35,492 nucleotides of DNA from Amantichitinum ursilacus (GTDB lineage Bacteria; Pseudomonadota; Gammaproteobacteria; Burkholderiales; Chitinibacteraceae). The translations under genes and the position numbers were made by a program. The stretch is from NCBI RefSeq assembly GCF_001294205.1, contig NZ_LAQT01000012.1:1-35492 (forward strand), read 5' to 3'. The notes under the pieces were generated by a model. The model made no database searches. It saw nothing but the letters and a program-made list of their open reading frames with translations, and had not been told where the DNA came from. Positions 34,090 through 35,492 of the stretch are shown piece after piece. Each line of letters opens with the position of its first letter. The stretch's first letter is position 1.

Positions 34090-35142
34090 ATGGCTTTGAA
34101 TATCCGCGGTTACGCCGCGCAATCCGCCACATCCCCCGTCGCACCGTTTACCTTTAACCGCCGTGATTTGCGCGCCAACGATGTGGATATCGACATCCTG
34201 TATTGCGGCGTCTGCCACACCGATCTGCACGTGGCGCGCAACGAATGGGGTAACGCCCGTTATCCGGTGGTGCCTGGTCATGAAATCATCGGCCGCGTGA
34301 AAGCGGTTGGTAGCGACGTCCGGAACTTCAAGGCTGGCGATCTGGTGGGCGTGGGGTGCATGGTTGATTCGTGCCAACACTGCGCGCCGTGCCAGCAAGG
34401 GCTGGAGCAATACTGTCTGGAAGGCAGTACGCTGACCTACAACTCGCTGGACCGCCAGGACAAATCGCCCACCTACGGCGGTTATTCGCAAAGCATCGTG
34501 GTGCGCGAACAATTTGTACTGCGCGTGCCCGACCAGCTCGACCCCAAATCGGCCGCGCCGCTGCTGTGCGCCGGCATCACCACGTACTCGCCGCTCAAAC
34601 ACTGGAAGGTCGGCCTGGGTCAGAAAGTTGCCGTGGTGGGTCTGGGCGGGCTAGGGCATATGGCGCTCAAGTTTGCGCACGCCATGGGCGCGGACGTGAC
34701 GCTGTTCTCGCGCTCGCCCGGCAAAGAACAAGAAGCGCGCCGCCTGGGCGCGGAACACGTGGTCATCTCCACCGACGCCGACCAGATGAAAGCCGTCACC
34801 GGCCAGTTCGACTTCATCCTCGACACGGTGCCGCATCAACACGATCTGAACCCGTACCTGGCCACGCTGAAGCTCGACGGCCAACTGGTGCTGGTGGGCT
34901 TGCTCGAACCGATCGACCCACCCCTCGCTGCAGGCGCACTGGTGCGCAAACGCATCTCGGTGGGCGGCTCGCTGATCGGCGGCATCGCTGAAACACAAGA
35001 GATGCTGGACTACTGCGCGGACAAAGGCATTACGTGTGATGTCGAGATGATCAACATCGAGGACGTCAACACAGCATACGACCGCATGTTGAAGAGCGAT
35101 GTGCGCTATCGCTTTGTGATTGATATTGCGTCGTTGGGGTGA
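34090..35142 (+). CDS. yahK: Zinc-dependent alcohol/aldehyde dehydrogenase (YahK/CAD family)
   Basis: A 350-residue enzyme of the cinnamyl-alcohol-dehydrogenase-like MDR group, very close in motif and length to E. coli YahK. ATG 34090 has AGGAG nine bases upstream; the frame opens 23 codons earlier. Catalytic zinc ligands are Cys39 (YCGVCHTDLH), His64 (GHE) and Cys160 (LLCAGITTY). Structural zinc ligands are Cys95, 98, 101 and 109 (GCMVDSCQHCAPCQQG). The Rossmann motif is GLGGLG (184-189), with the following residues favouring NADPH as in the family. It reduces aldehydes to alcohols. It is monocistronic. A dispersed palindrome follows. Confidence 0.93.
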   Translation: MALNIRGYAAQSATSPVAPFTFNRRDLRANDVDIDILYCGVCHTDLHVARNEWGNARYPVVPGHEIIGRVKAVGSDVRNFKAGDLVGVGCMVDSCQHCAPCQQGLEQYCLEGSTLTYNSLDRQDKSPTYGGYSQSIVVREQFVLRVPDQLDPKSAAPLLCAGITTYSPLKHWKVGLGQKVAVVGLGGLGHMALKFAHAMGADVTLFSRSPGKEQEARRLGAEHVVISTDADQMKAVTGQFDFILDTVPHQHDLNPYLATLKLDGQLVLVGLLEPIDPPLAAGALVRKRISVGGSLIGGIAETQEMLDYCADKGITCDVEMINIEDVNTAYDRMLKSDVRYRFVIDIASLG

Positions 35143-35205
35143 TGCGCTTGGTCGGGGTAACTCGGGGTGGATGAGGCGGCAACGCACCTTTTGATGGCTT
35201 TGGGT

Positions 35206-35228
35206 GGTGGGTCTAGACCCACCCTATG
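35206..35228. repeat. REP-like palindrome, copy 2
   Basis: GGTGGGTC/GACCCACC arms around TA, with an exact copy of the 13-base right arm GACCCACCCTATG of the element at 24533-24560. The left end has drifted. It lies 64 bp past the dehydrogenase stop. Confidence 0.65.
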
Positions 35229-35492
35229 AGACAGGGGTTTGCGCATCAGTGAAGCGATCAGCACGCGCTGCAGCCGTTCACTGTCACGGCCCAGCCGCCA
35301 CGCCCACCCGACGTTGCGCAGCAACGAGGCAACCCCGCGTGCAAAACCCCAACCATTTCCTGAGCGGGCGAAGGTAGGCGACGCGCAGCGGCGCCGACTG
35401 AGCCTCGCGTCCGCGGAGCGGCAGCTACAAAACCCGGTTATGCAGACGGTTAGTCTCGGCTTTTGACCTTATCCCTTCTGCGCAGCTTTACC
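35229..35492. other. Right-hand end, no supported gene
   Basis: About 260 bp to the window edge hold only Arg-rich open frames on both strands (plus 35239-35466; minus from TTG 35324), with no good ribosome site or family resemblance. The GC-rich stretch 35370-35430 contains several GCGC and CCGC runs. It may be the upstream region of a gene beyond the window. Confidence 0.4.

Noticed and set aside
35106-35468. Minus-strand open stretch with a TTG start at 35324
   Set aside because: Overlaps the dehydrogenase 3' end and the REP-like palindrome, no ribosome site, Arg-rich composition.

Overview
The window looks like chromosomal DNA of a GC-rich Gram-negative betaproteobacterium, most likely of the Neisseriales type. 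I infer this from the style of the proteins (Lrp, LivJHMGF, EfeUOB, a Shethna-type ferredoxin and a WbuC cupin), from densely packed operons, and from signal peptides, lipoboxes and a TonB receptor that imply an outer membrane. I see no tRNA, rRNA, CRISPR array, transposase or prophage gene. The content is mostly ordinary metabolism, transport and signalling.

Layout. 1-4950: a small Cys-rich protein, a TonB-dependent siderophore receptor (minus strand) behind a Fur-box-like site, and a minus-strand pair of a GAF histidine kinase and a STAS protein. 4950-8600: a complete efeUOB ferrous-iron uptake operon with its own Fur-like palindrome, so the first 8.6 kb is largely an iron block. 8650-13230: a small unknown protein, a TPR-like/GAF/GGDEF diguanylate cyclase and an EamA permease. 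13350-19280: an Lrp-family regulator, with an Lrp-consensus-like site upstream of its gene, followed by a complete branched-chain amino-acid ABC transporter (binding protein, two permeases, two ATPases). A terminator/attenuator separates the binding-protein gene from the permease genes. 19340-25000: a second EamA permease, small unknown proteins, an Ig-like lipoprotein, an unusual CsbD-like/esterase fusion that overlaps recQ, and a PRC-barrel protein. 25270-28100: a GH15 glucoamylase/trehalase-type enzyme and a secreted ChbG/YdjC-type protein with substituted active-site residues. 28300-29770: a DJ-1/Hsp31-type glyoxalase next to a NemR-like TetR regulator, with two nearly identical 15-bp operators, one in front of each gene. 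29925-32060: an unknown conserved protein co-transcribed with a [2Fe-2S] ferredoxin, a strong candidate small RNA, and a WbuC cupin. 32228-35142: a chemoreceptor whose sensor domain lies C-terminal to its signalling domain, and a YahK-type zinc alcohol/aldehyde dehydrogenase.

Most noteworthy are: the promoter-to-terminator unit at about 31441-31565, which looks like an undescribed ~90-nt small RNA with a CU-rich anti-Shine-Dalgarno tract; the NemR-like operator pair that ties a probable Cys-based electrophile sensor to a probable methylglyoxal-detoxifying enzyme; the CsbD/esterase fusion; the ChbG-like protein with altered catalytic and metal-ligand positions; and the unknown protein paired with ferredoxin. 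All assignments come from reading the sequence and from remembered family motifs; no database search was run.
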